The notes beneath the pieces were generated by a model, which saw nothing but the letters and a program-made list of their open reading frames with translations, was not told the origin of the DNA and did not search any database. Below, in pieces: positions 54,348-62,676 of a stretch of DNA of 64,000 nt. The DNA is taken from NCBI RefSeq assembly GCF_947501165.1, contig NZ_CANMUU010000004.1, positions 1-64,000 on the forward strand. The letters run 5' to 3'. A program made the position numbers and the translations under genes. This DNA is from an uncultured Allomuricauda sp. (GTDB lineage Bacteria > Bacteroidota > Bacteroidia > Flavobacteriales > Flavobacteriaceae). Position 1 is the first letter of the stretch. Every line of letters starts with the position of its first letter.

Positions 54348-55330
54348 TGCAGGATTATGACTTGGTTATAATAGGTGGAGGGCCCATAGGTATTGCATGT
54401 GGTTTGGAGGCCAAAAAAAAGGGGCTCTCTTACATTATTATTGAAAAAGGCACTATTGTCAATTCCCTTTTCAATTACCCTATTAATATGCAGTTTTTCT
54501 CTTCCTCCGAAAAGCTGGAAATTGATGACATTCCTTTCATTAGTAAAGAGGCCAAGCCCAAACGGAATGAGGCTCTGGAGTATTATCGTAGAATCGTCAC
54601 TTCTAACCAACTCAATATTCATTTGTTTGAGATTGTTAATGAGGTAGAGAAATATGATGATTCTTTTGCAATACATACATCCAAAAACAGCTATACAAGC
54701 AAAAACATCATTGTAGCCACGGGATTTTATGATTTGCCGAATAAAATCAATGTGCCCGGAGAAGATTTGCCCAAAGTTTCCCATTACTACAAAGACCCAC
54801 ATTTTTATGCAAGTCAAAAATTGGCAGTGGTAGGAGCAAGCAATTCAGCTATTGATGCAGCGCTTGAATGTTATAGGAAGGGAGCCGATGTAACTTTGAT
54901 TATTCGAGGTCCTGAGGTTGGTCAGCGAGTAAAGTATTGGGTTAGACCAGATATCATCAATCGCATAGAAGAGGGAAGTATCAAGGCCTATTACAATTCT
55001 ACAGTAAAAGAAATTCTTGATGGGGAGCTTATTTTGGATACCCCGGAGGGAGTTATCAATTTACCAAATGATTTTGTTCTCGGCTTGACCGGGTATATGC
55101 CCAATTTTGAGTTTTTGGAACAGCTTGGCATCCAACTTTCCAATGATGAAAAAAGACTGCCTCAATACAATCCTGATACCATGGAAACAAATGTTGAGGG
55201 GCTTTATTTGGCAGGTGTCATATGTGGAGGTATGGAAACCCATAAATGGTTCATTGAGAATTCAAGAATCCATGCCAAAATCATCATACAATCGATTTTG
55301 GAAAAAATGCAATTGGTTCCAAGGGCTTGA
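54344..55330 (+). CDS. ypdA: YpdA family bacillithiol-disulphide reductase-like flavoprotein
   Basis: The 328-residue FAD/NADPH oxidoreductase has the N-terminal FAD motif YDLVIIGGGPIGIACGLEA. The NADPH motif is LAVVGASNSAIDAALECY, and the C-terminal FAD segment is NVEGLYLAGVICGGMETHKW, in which the characteristic CGG cysteine is present. The redox CxxC of thioredoxin reductase is absent, as in YpdA. YpdA reduces bacillithiol disulphide in Firmicutes; many Bacteroidota also make bacillithiol, so the same role is likely. It is translationally coupled to rpe by ATGA. Confidence 0.9.
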   Translation: MMQDYDLVIIGGGPIGIACGLEAKKKGLSYIIIEKGTIVNSLFNYPINMQFFSSSEKLEIDDIPFISKEAKPKRNEALEYYRRIVTSNQLNIHLFEIVNEVEKYDDSFAIHTSKNSYTSKNIIVATGFYDLPNKINVPGEDLPKVSHYYKDPHFYASQKLAVVGASNSAIDAALECYRKGADVTLIIRGPEVGQRVKYWVRPDIINRIEEGSIKAYYNSTVKEILDGELILDTPEGVINLPNDFVLGLTGYMPNFEFLEQLGIQLSNDEKRLPQYNPDTMETNVEGLYLAGVICGGMETHKWFIENSRIHAKIIIQSILEKMQLVPRA

Positions 55331-55388
55331 TTCTGAAAAAGTAAGACCATAAATCCGTATTTTTAGAGGACAACCTTAAACCATTAGT

Positions 55389-56138
55389 ATGGACATGGCC
55401 ATGCAGCTGCATTTGGCAGCACAGTACCTTGCCACAACAGCAATCAGTTTTTTGGATAAAAAAGAGGATGACAGTCACACCAACTTGGCCTTTTCCAACA
55501 CGGAAAAGAGTCTTGAAACATGGCCTTTGGGCCAGAAAGGGACCAAGCTTTGTTTGGACTATCCCAGTTTTTCCTTGAAGTGGGTATCTGGTGAACCAAA
55601 AACATTTGCACTTCATGGAAAATCACATGAAGAGGTGGTCAATTGGTTAAAAGAAGTCTCAGTCCATTTGGATTCTTCAAAAACCTATGAATACAAGCTT
55701 CATTATGATCTTCCTTATCAAATGGGTACGGATGAAACATTCCAGCATAACAATCCTGAAAAAGTGGAAAAGCTGGTTCAATTAAGAATACTGGGGAATA
55801 CGGTCCTTTCCGAGGTCTTAAAAGAAAATCAATTGAGTTCTGACATTCGAATTTGGCCGCATCATTTTGACACTGGGGCTTTCTCACCTTTGGACGAGGA
55901 TTCAGAAACAGCAGTGGGAATGGGACTCACCATTCCTGATTCACTCATGGATGATTATTATTTTTATATCAGCGGATATCAGGGTCACACAAGTTTGGAC
56001 ACTTCTAACTTCAAACCCTTAACCAAAGGACACTGGATGAATGATGGTTTTAAAGGAGCTGTATTACCCGTTTCGGATTGTACCAAAGAAGATGCCGTAA
56101 CATTTTTCAATCAAGCTATTCAAGCGTATAAGCTGTAA
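55389..56138 (+). CDS. Conserved soluble protein of unknown function, 249 aa
   Basis: A 249-residue protein without signal peptide or membrane segment. It starts MDMAMQLHLAAQYLATTAIS and has WPLGQKGTKLCLDYPSFSLKW, YEYKLHYDLPYQM, IRIWPHHFDTGAFSP and LTKGHWMNDGFKGAVLPVSD. The pattern of conserved-looking Trp, His and Asp (WPHHFDTG, then HWMNDGF) suggests a ligand or metal site, but I cannot name a family. It lies 58 bases after ypdA and converges with the minus-strand cluster 16 bases beyond its stop. Confidence 0.7.
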   Translation: MDMAMQLHLAAQYLATTAISFLDKKEDDSHTNLAFSNTEKSLETWPLGQKGTKLCLDYPSFSLKWVSGEPKTFALHGKSHEEVVNWLKEVSVHLDSSKTYEYKLHYDLPYQMGTDETFQHNNPEKVEKLVQLRILGNTVLSEVLKENQLSSDIRIWPHHFDTGAFSPLDEDSETAVGMGLTIPDSLMDDYYFYISGYQGHTSLDTSNFKPLTKGHWMNDGFKGAVLPVSDCTKEDAVTFFNQAIQAYKL

Positions 56139-56154
56139 TTTTTATAATGTTTGG

Positions 56155-56859
56155 TTAGTTGATGTTATATATTGGATTTTGTGCCATATATTTTTTTATG
56201 GTCTCCGGATTCATGTAACGTTGGTTCGTTTCAGGGACATTCCCCGTTTCCAAGGCCTGCGTAGCACCCTTCCATTCAATAATTCCCAGTGCTTTGCGAA
56301 CAAAACTACTCCAATCCAATAATTGATATCCCAATCCTTGGGTAACGGCTCGCTTATCGGTTTCAAACTCAAATCTGTCAACAAAAGAGGGCTTTCCAAG
56401 TTTGAATCCAAGTCCTATCAATTGAAAACTAGTTTGTGCCCTATAGTCTAAGATATGTGCAATCTCGTGTCCCAATACTCCTATTTGCGCATTATATGGG
56501 AGCTGTGAGAATAAAATCGGTGCAAAACTCTCAGTAGTTTCCGAGCTGATTGTAATTACGTAGGTTCGCCATTTTTTAGGCAAAAAGACATGCATTATTC
56601 TGGGCCTTGAGGTCAATGGAGTCTTTCTCTTTTTGAATCGAAACTTGATTCGAGTATCCAGTAGTTGTGGATAAAAAGACAGGGCAGTTAGTACTTGAGT
56701 CTCTATTTCTTTTGGGAACTTTTTCTTCAAAGAATATTTCTCGTAATCGGAAGCCCGAAAATCTTTTGGAAGAAACTTCACTTTTGGAGTTTGGGTAAAA
56801 GCTGGACTACTTAAGCCCATAAAAAGAATGAGAAACAAAAAATTCAAATTCCTTTTCAT
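56155..56859 (-). CDS. Exported HEXXH metallopeptidase-like protein, 234 aa
   Basis: A signal peptide (ending SPAFTQ, residue 23) precedes a domain with the zinc motif H-E-I-A-H in IGVLGHEIAHILDYRA (about residues 131-135). A downstream acidic residue in DRFEFETDKRAVTQGLGYQL (about 165-180) fits the third ligand position of gluzincins. It looks like a small secreted peptidase of M48-like or related type, but no close family is recognised. It is the last gene of the 12-gene minus-strand cluster, 11 bases after the barrel gene. Confidence 0.78.
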   Translation of the reverse strand: MKRNLNFLFLILFMGLSSPAFTQTPKVKFLPKDFRASDYEKYSLKKKFPKEIETQVLTALSFYPQLLDTRIKFRFKKRKTPLTSRPRIMHVFLPKKWRTYVITISSETTESFAPILFSQLPYNAQIGVLGHEIAHILDYRAQTSFQLIGLGFKLGKPSFVDRFEFETDKRAVTQGLGYQLLDWSSFVRKALGIIEWKGATQALETGNVPETNQRYMNPETIKKYMAQNPIYNIN

Positions 56860-56870
56860 GAAATAAAAAC

Positions 56871-57443
56871 CTAAAGACCAAACATAAACTGAAGGGCAAT
56901 GCTTGCGATAAAGTCCTGTGCCACCTCATCACCATCCGTAACAATATTGATTTCACGCCCAAATCCAAGGGTGAGACCAATTTGCGAAGAGGAATTTTTT
57001 ATGGGGAGAAAGTAACCACCTTCCAAATAGGGTTGCAATACTAGAATATCCGTTGTACCAGAAATTGGGTTGTCTGCTGGTCCAACATCGGTCCAATCAA
57101 TTTCCAAACTCCATAAATCCGTAATCAGTCCCGCCACAATCTTTCCAGTTTTTAATGGAAAATGCTTTCTAAACCCTATGGAGCCTCCAAAACCCTCTCC
57201 TTCTTCGGTCAGGTTTACATCGCTGAAGTCTTGTCTATCCGTAAAATTGGCTCCCAACCTAAACAAAAGTGAAGATTTTTCATTTAAATACGTCTCCAGA
57301 TTTACAGTGGGAATAATTCCGGCAGGATAGGCTTGCACAGATATCCCGAGATAGGTGCCCTCATTTACTGGTGTTTTCTGGGCAGATACTGAAATCGCAG
57401 TTAAAATGAAGAAGGAAAATAAAAAAGCAAACTTCACTTTCAT
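56871..57443 (-). CDS. Outer membrane beta-barrel protein, 190 aa
   Basis: A signal peptide (ending SVSAQ, residue 22) is followed by a barrel of about eight strands: TYLGISVQAYPAGIIPTVNL, SSLLFRLGANFTD, GGSIGFRKHFPL, LQPYLEGGYFLPI, GLTLGFGREI and the terminal ASIALQFMFGL. The Thr/Gly-rich strand pattern and C-terminal aromatic suggest an outer-membrane location. Function is unknown. It is separated by one base from the ATP-grasp gene. Confidence 0.72.
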   Translation of the reverse strand: MKVKFAFLFSFFILTAISVSAQKTPVNEGTYLGISVQAYPAGIIPTVNLETYLNEKSSLLFRLGANFTDRQDFSDVNLTEEGEGFGGSIGFRKHFPLKTGKIVAGLITDLWSLEIDWTDVGPADNPISGTTDILVLQPYLEGGYFLPIKNSSSQIGLTLGFGREINIVTDGDEVAQDFIASIALQFMFGL

Positions 57444-57444
57444 C

Positions 57445-58488
57445 TTAAATAGCCTTTATTTGTTGTTCTACAATATTGCTATCCTTCAGCATAGCCCTGC
57501 CGTCTTTGAAACTAAGATAGGTGTATCCCTTTTTGTGATTCATGATACTGATATCATTCATCATTTTCCAATGCCTGAAAATTTCCCTCCATGCAAAGAA
57601 AACCGAATGCTTTGGGTCATAAATATGAGTCGGCTCCCCTCCTGCTCCATTAATTTCTATAATGCTGAATTTTTCGCCCCTGCTCAATTCTTCAAATGAA
57701 TTATATAGTACATCCAAACGTCCATAATGAAAGCCTTCCACTTTGGAACAAACTCCATCTATGGTTTCCAAAAGTTCGTCATTGAGCAAGTAGGTAACAT
57801 CCCTAAATTCTGCACCTCGGGTATGGCTCCCGAAGGGAACCAAAATGAATTCTTTCCCAGGGTCTAAAACCACATTCAGTTTGAAACCATATTTTTTTTG
57901 TAGTGTTTTTAGCTGAAAATGACTACGCGGGTTTTGTTTTATTAACTGTAAAATTGAGCTTTTTCCGTCACCAACGACCGATAAAAACTTCTTGGATACC
58001 ATACCGGTTATCCTTCCCTTTTCTTCTCCCGGTTTTCTTACATAAAAAATGCCCAATTCGTTTTGGTAGGGAATCAATTCTTGCACCAAGAAATCATCAT
58101 GCATTCGCAAGAAGTAATTTCGAAATTCTTCTTTGTTCTTGATTTTATCCACACCAAAGGATTTCATTCCAATGTCAGGCTTTACGATAAAAGGATATGA
58201 AATACGGGACGAAAACACTTTGTTCAAAGCATTTTCCAAATTCTCTTGTTTTGAAATGTATACCGTATTTGGGTAGTTGCCTGGTGGAATCAAATCGTAA
58301 ATCTGCATTTTGGATTCCATGGCCATTCCTCCATTTTTCATGGTCGGGTTAGCAGCATTGAAAAAGAAAAAGGAACGTGCCTTCAAAGAGAAGTACAGCC
58401 AAACCGGAAACATAGGATAATAGACCAAGGGGAAAGGCCAATACTCCCAATGCGTCCATTTATACAATTTTAGCTGCCAGTTTTTCAT
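57445..58488 (-). CDS. ATP-grasp domain protein (D-alanine--D-alanine ligase-like)
   Basis: The 347-residue protein has a divergent N-terminal third with a Trp/Phe/Tyr-rich stretch (YWPFPLVYYPMFPVWLYFSL). The ATP-grasp core follows from about residue 95: YPFIVKPDIGMKSFGVDKI, FLVQELIPYQNELGIFYVRK, then the metal-binding FHYGRLDVLYNSF and FSIIEINGAGGEPTHIYDP. ATP-grasp enzymes form an amide or thioester bond using an acyl-phosphate; the substrate here is unknown. It lies one base after the NRDE gene and one base before the barrel gene. Confidence 0.83.
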   Translation of the reverse strand: MKNWQLKLYKWTHWEYWPFPLVYYPMFPVWLYFSLKARSFFFFNAANPTMKNGGMAMESKMQIYDLIPPGNYPNTVYISKQENLENALNKVFSSRISYPFIVKPDIGMKSFGVDKIKNKEEFRNYFLRMHDDFLVQELIPYQNELGIFYVRKPGEEKGRITGMVSKKFLSVVGDGKSSILQLIKQNPRSHFQLKTLQKKYGFKLNVVLDPGKEFILVPFGSHTRGAEFRDVTYLLNDELLETIDGVCSKVEGFHYGRLDVLYNSFEELSRGEKFSIIEINGAGGEPTHIYDPKHSVFFAWREIFRHWKMMNDISIMNHKKGYTYLSFKDGRAMLKDSNIVEQQIKAI

Positions 58489-58489
58489 T

Positions 58490-59212
58490 TTAATGGAGGG
58501 TTAACTGGTCTGTATTAAATGATATAATTGATTTCTTGTCATTCAAAAGGTCAAAATGCCCCAAGGAAATATCATCTTCTTTCAAAACGGCTTGAGTCAC
58601 ACTGAACGTTTTCAAGCCAGTCTTACGGTCTATGATAAAGCCATTTTCAAAATCTGAATGATTGTTGGAATGGAAATCGACCACATCCTCAGGATTAACA
58701 TCTGAAGCATTCCCCATAAAATTGGAAAAAAGCGATTCTCGATGTCGTATCACTTCTTCATCATAAAGGGTCGCCGAAGACCAAATATAGTTTTCCGAAT
58801 TACTTAAAGGTTTTCTATGCCGTTTGTTTTCATCCCAACGCATCTCCAATAATCGTCCTTGTTGGAACAGCACTACGGTAAATGGTTCTATCCCTTCCAA
58901 ATCAATTTCATCAAGGTACTTTTCCGGTGATTCCTTTGACATGATGTCCAAAAGAACCAAACCCCTACTTTTTCTATAGTTCCCCAATGGTTTATGTCTC
59001 TTGAAAGCTCCATTTAACAACACCCCTACATGACCCATTTCATTAATGGCAAACCAAGTTCCTCCCGCTTTGGGGTCTTTTGGAAACAAAAGGTCAATCC
59101 CATTAACAATCTCCCGTTTTGGCTCAAAAGCGGTGGGGCGCGAAATGTGTTCGTCCCTATTTGAAGTAATATAATAATTTCCCTTATTTGCTATGAAGCT
59201 TACTGTGCACAT
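58490..59212 (-). CDS. NRDE family protein (TANGO2-like Ntn hydrolase)
   Basis: The 240-residue protein starts MCTVSFIANKGNYYITSNRDE, with Cys2 exposed as the N-terminal nucleophile after Met removal and the family-defining N-R-D-E at residues 18-21. GGTWFAINEMGHVGVLLNG and RKSRGLVLLDIM are further family segments. TANGO2-like proteins have been linked to heme or lipid handling in eukaryotes; the bacterial reaction is not established. It overlaps the upstream DinB-like gene by 13 bases. Confidence 0.88.
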   Translation of the reverse strand: MCTVSFIANKGNYYITSNRDEHISRPTAFEPKREIVNGIDLLFPKDPKAGGTWFAINEMGHVGVLLNGAFKRHKPLGNYRKSRGLVLLDIMSKESPEKYLDEIDLEGIEPFTVVLFQQGRLLEMRWDENKRHRKPLSNSENYIWSSATLYDEEVIRHRESLFSNFMGNASDVNPEDVVDFHSNNHSDFENGFIIDRKTGLKTFSVTQAVLKEDDISLGHFDLLNDKKSIISFNTDQLTLH

Positions 59213-59685
59213 ACCTTTCTATATTGCATAGTTGATGGTGCCACACCAAATGATTCGGGCAAATCCAGCTCTGTAAAGTGTTGAATTCCAACCTTTATAA
59301 GAGCATGGTGATGAATGGCATGTTCCAAATTATACATCACTTCGCGATAATAGTTGGAATCCAAAGTGTTTTCTTCACCACCCAATTCGTAAGTAACCTT
59401 TAAAGGTCTATTTGGTTTTTCCAACTGTTCTTGAATGATTTCCAGTTGCTCAATAGCAAATACAACCTCATTTTCAATTCTTGGATTACGCTCCCTTCTA
59501 TCATATGAAACATCCTCCGTTTCATAGCCATTGATGAGGCATAAATAGAGCTCAATAACATGTCTTGTATGTTGTCCTATACTGGAATTGGAGAGTGTTG
59601 CACAAGGAGAATTATAACAATCCGCTGGGAGTTGTTGCAATATATGTTTGAATTGTTCTAAAGTGTTTAATGATGAAATGAACAT
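59200..59685 (-). CDS. DinB superfamily protein, 161 aa
   Basis: A soluble 161-residue four-helix bundle with metal-site histidines in SIGQHTRHVIELYL (first helix region) and YNLEHAIHHHALIKVG (third/fourth). It begins FISSLNTLEQFKHILQQL. DinB proteins bind Ni2+ or Zn2+ and can act as thiol transferases; the partner thiol is unknown, though bacillithiol is plausible given the YpdA-like enzyme encoded at 54344. It ends 13 bases inside the NRDE gene, implying coupled translation. Confidence 0.83.
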   Translation of the reverse strand: MFISSLNTLEQFKHILQQLPADCYNSPCATLSNSSIGQHTRHVIELYLCLINGYETEDVSYDRRERNPRIENEVVFAIEQLEIIQEQLEKPNRPLKVTYELGGEENTLDSNYYREVMYNLEHAIHHHALIKVGIQHFTELDLPESFGVAPSTMQYRKVCAQ

Positions 59686-59691
59686 GGAGGT

Positions 59692-60345
59692 TTATTGTAA
59701 TTTAAGGTTAAGGTGTTTTTTAATCAACAAGAACGTAAGATAAAATGAAAATCCCAGATATAACAGCCCCATAAAAAGATTGGTCACTTTGCTATAGTCT
59801 TGATAATTGCTGAATACATATTTACCCAGAAAAATAAAAATCAGAAGTGCAATAATGGAACCTACCCCTATACCCCACATATAAAATGAATACGATTTAC
59901 CAGAGCGTTCCAAAATCCCTTTGGTAGACAAAACCTTGGTCCATGTCATCCAAAAAGGAAAATGCAATGGGTTAAGGGCGCTCAATAACAATCCCAAGAC
60001 AAATGAAGAACCTATTTCAGGAAGTGCAGTAAATTGTGGTCCTGCTTCAGAAACTTGACCGGCATCTATAAAACTGAGTATCGCCAAATACAGAAGCAAT
60101 AGTATTCCCAAAGGGAAGAGGTAGTTGCTGATTCTATCAGTCAATGTGAGCCTTTCATTTCCATAAATTGCTAAGCGTACCACTACAAGTTCCACCAAGA
60201 CCACTGCAATGGCGAACCAAATAGCCGAAACAACACTTTGTGATGCAGCTATGTCAAATGCAGTCAAGTTTAAAGTCCCCAAGGGTAAAGCTCCCAAAAA
60301 ACTTATTGAAAAACCTGAAAATAAAACCTTTAGACTTTTTCGCAT
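59692..60345 (-). CDS. LysE family transporter
   Basis: The 217-residue membrane protein has six hydrophobic helices. The N-terminal pattern SISFLGALPLGTLNLTAFDIAA matches LysE/RhtB exporters (consensus G-x-x-P-G-P/N), and FVLGLLLSALNPLHFPFWMTW matches the second conserved LysE segment. These proteins export amino acids or related compounds, but the substrate here is not known. It sits between the YHS gene (58-base gap) and the DinB-like gene (6-base gap). Confidence 0.85.
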   Translation of the reverse strand: MRKSLKVLFSGFSISFLGALPLGTLNLTAFDIAASQSVVSAIWFAIAVVLVELVVVRLAIYGNERLTLTDRISNYLFPLGILLLLYLAILSFIDAGQVSEAGPQFTALPEIGSSFVLGLLLSALNPLHFPFWMTWTKVLSTKGILERSGKSYSFYMWGIGVGSIIALLIFIFLGKYVFSNYQDYSKVTNLFMGLLYLGFSFYLTFLLIKKHLNLKLQ

Positions 60346-60403
60346 CTAATACCCTTCTTGACTAAACATGGAGAAATTAAGAACTAATCTTCCGCTTGTA
60401 CTA

Positions 60404-60850
60404 CTATTTACTTTTAATTTTTTCCCAATTTACATCAGCTTTGGCCTGAAGCTTATCTGGCGACTCTTTTTCCCAAAGTTCCAAGGTGTTCGTTTTTCCC
60501 TTGTTGTAAAATAAGTACAATTTATTATCTCGTATCTCGTAGGTCTCGGGATTCACGCTCACCTTTTTACCAGAAACAGCTACTGCATAGGCACAATACC
60601 CTCCGTATTGAGGCACATACTTTTCAGGATTTGCTGTGAATTTATCCAAATTACTTTGAGATGAAAACTTATAGCTTACCTCATCAAACTTTGTGCTAAA
60701 CTCAGTTTTACCTTCTACGGCTTTGTCCTCAAAATAAGAAACCACATCATACCCATTGGCGGCGTAGCCTTTTTTTGTGTTGTAATCAATGGATTGGGCG
60801 GAAACAATCAGTCCCATAACTAAAAACGCGAACGAAATAATATTTTTCAT
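60404..60850 (-). CDS. Exported YHS domain protein, 148 aa
   Basis: A signal peptide (ending IVSAQ, residue 19) is followed by a YHS-like domain: GYAANGYDVVSYFEDKAVEG, FSSQSNLDKFTANPEKYVPQ and YGGYCAYAVAVSGKKVSVNPE with a Cys and aromatic residues. The YHS domain is associated with metal or heme proteins in the periplasm, and small YHS proteins accompany copper and redox systems. It is the last member of the tight redox operon, one base after the Cys/His-motif protein. A metal or heme role is inferred. Confidence 0.85.
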   Translation of the reverse strand: MKNIISFAFLVMGLIVSAQSIDYNTKKGYAANGYDVVSYFEDKAVEGKTEFSTKFDEVSYKFSSQSNLDKFTANPEKYVPQYGGYCAYAVAVSGKKVSVNPETYEIRDNKLYLFYNKGKTNTLELWEKESPDKLQAKADVNWEKIKSK

Positions 60851-60851
60851 A

Positions 60852-61643
60852 TCAGTAAATTGATGATTCTTTATTCAACTTTTTAATTTGGGAAACGTCA
60901 ACACGTAAAATGTGCCAATCTCCCAGTTGTTCAGCCAATCCATTTAAGATTGAAGGTTGGCCTATATATGGTAGTATGTCTTTGTGAATAGGATTTCCTT
61001 TCAAATCAGTCAATAAAAAATAATCCGATATTGCATTTGGGTCATCGGAAACCAGCACTGGAGGGATACCACCAGAAATACAAAGTGCAGCACAACTCCT
61101 GTGAATTTTACCGTATCCAGGCTTCATAACTCCAAAATAACACTTGGGGTCAACTATCTCTCCTTCAACACTAATGGCACCCAATGATTCTGTAGAAATA
61201 GACTTCGTGGGTTTGGAATCCGTAAGACTTACTTTCTGGCTATCATCAATTTGTAAAAGAGTCTTGCCATTGTAATAAATCAAATTTCCTTCTATGGTAA
61301 GATGTTTGCCTTCCAGATCTCCTTCTTGATTACGTATATCCTTCAAATAAGGGTTTGGTCCAAATTTGCCAAAGCCCAAAAGCACCACATTCTTGTAGGT
61401 ACCCTCAGTCAATTCTACCTGAAGCATGGGATAGGGCATTTCATGATAAACTCCTGAAACCTTGGTAGCAGAATCAAAATCAAAAGAACTGTTACTGGCC
61501 GTATTCTGAAAAATACCAAACAACAGAGCCCCCAAAATCAGAAACCCTATTCCGAATAGAACAAAGTTCTTCAGGCTTTTCTTGGTTAGAGTTCCCACAG
61601 AATCTTCCACATACCCGATATAAAACTCGTCTTTTTGTTTCAT
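60852..61643 (-). CDS. Membrane-anchored protein with DPKC...H..C...C motif, 263 aa
   Basis: One membrane helix (residues 25-46) anchors a ~215-residue exterior domain. Two beta-rich parts are seen (SGVYHEMPYPMLQVELTEG, then KHLTIEGNLIYYNGKTLLQI). Between about 158 and 197 lies a conserved-looking motif: DPKCYFGVMKPG, then KIHRSCAALCISGG, with C168, H181, C184 and C188 placed to bind a metal or form disulphides. From memory this motif occurs in proteins of other bacteria encoded near cytochrome or Rieske genes. It follows the Rieske gene by one base. Function unknown; an electron-transfer or assembly role is inferred. Confidence 0.8.
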   Translation of the reverse strand: MKQKDEFYIGYVEDSVGTLTKKSLKNFVLFGIGFLILGALLFGIFQNTASNSSFDFDSATKVSGVYHEMPYPMLQVELTEGTYKNVVLLGFGKFGPNPYLKDIRNQEGDLEGKHLTIEGNLIYYNGKTLLQIDDSQKVSLTDSKPTKSISTESLGAISVEGEIVDPKCYFGVMKPGYGKIHRSCAALCISGGIPPVLVSDDPNAISDYFLLTDLKGNPIHKDILPYIGQPSILNGLAEQLGDWHILRVDVSQIKKLNKESSIY

Positions 61644-61644
61644 T

Positions 61645-62676
61645 TTAGATTTTTGCAGGTTTCACTTCAGTTCCTTCTGGCAAAGCTTCAGGGTTGATAA
61701 AAATCCATCCATTTTGCACTCTAAGCTGATAAGTCGCCACTTTTTCGGTAAAGGGAGGTGGTGACTGACCATTTTGAGGCAAATACTGGTATCCATGCCA
61801 AGGACAGGTAACGCATCCATCTACAATCTTGCCCTCTCCCAAAGGACCTCCTTGGTGTTTGCATACATTGTGGATGGCCGATAGTTTACCTTGATATTTG
61901 AAAATTGCCACACGTTCCTTATCTACGGTAAATATTTTAGCGCGGTTTTCCCGAATCTCATTTATTTCGCAGACCTTCAGCCAGCCTTCATTATCGACCT
62001 TTCCGTTTTCATTATCCATTTTGGCTTCCTTAAAAGCGGCTGTAAAATGAAGTCCTGAAACCAGAATAAATCCTGCCAACATTATTCCAATGGTTGGTAG
62101 GGATGGTTCTTGCTGAAAAGCCCCTAAAAAAACATGGAGTAGAATTAAGGCATAGGCCACGTAGACCATCATATGAAGTCCTTTCCAAATCTTCGGTGAT
62201 AGGTTTTTCAAAAAGAAGTCATGACTCGTAGAGGCCATGAAGAATAAAATCAGCAATGCCAAAAATCCCAAAACCTGAAAAGGAAAATTGGTCAAGGAGC
62301 CATAGTCCAGGTTTGAAGTAAAAACAGAAACGATTGGATTTGTATTTCCCAAAGTATGAAACTGAATGATGGCAAAGGTTCCATGAATCAAAGCGGCTAA
62401 GAACATGCTTACTCCCAAATGCCTTCTATTATATAGAATAGGAAGAAATTGTGGATTTAAACGGCTGAGGGGGCCGATAATCAAAATGATGTGCAACATC
62501 AGGACTGCCAAAGAGCCAAAAGCCCTTATTATTAAAGTTTCCGCTGTTCCTTTGGGGTTCAGTAGTACGGTAAGTACTATGAACAATACCAAATACAATA
62601 TCATGGACAAGGCAAAAACCTTGTCATACTTTTTCTTATGCTTGTTCCAAAGCACCAATTTATAGTCCAGTCCCAT
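61645..62676 (-). CDS. Ferric-reductase-like membrane domain fused to a Rieske [2Fe-2S] domain
   Basis: The 343-residue protein has two parts. Residues 20-215 form about six membrane helices of the ferric reductase/YedZ type, with candidate heme histidines H62, H86, H98, H168 and H181. Residues ~228-343 form a Rieske domain with C272-K-H274 and C291-P-W-H294, 16 residues apart, an intact cluster-binding pattern. Electrons could pass between a b-type heme and the Rieske cluster. The start overlaps the preceding stop by one base (TAATG). Exact partner and substrate unknown. Confidence 0.92.
   Translation of the reverse strand: MGLDYKLVLWNKHKKKYDKVFALSMILYLVLFIVLTVLLNPKGTAETLIIRAFGSLAVLMLHIILIIGPLSRLNPQFLPILYNRRHLGVSMFLAALIHGTFAIIQFHTLGNTNPIVSVFTSNLDYGSLTNFPFQVLGFLALLILFFMASTSHDFFLKNLSPKIWKGLHMMVYVAYALILLHVFLGAFQQEPSLPTIGIMLAGFILVSGLHFTAAFKEAKMDNENGKVDNEGWLKVCEINEIRENRAKIFTVDKERVAIFKYQGKLSAIHNVCKHQGGPLGEGKIVDGCVTCPWHGYQYLPQNGQSPPPFTEKVATYQLRVQNGWIFINPEALPEGTEVKPAKI

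Noticed and set aside
54002-54817. 271-codon minus-strand open frame across rpe and ypdA
   Set aside because: Antisense to two clear enzymes with intact motifs; low-complexity translation.
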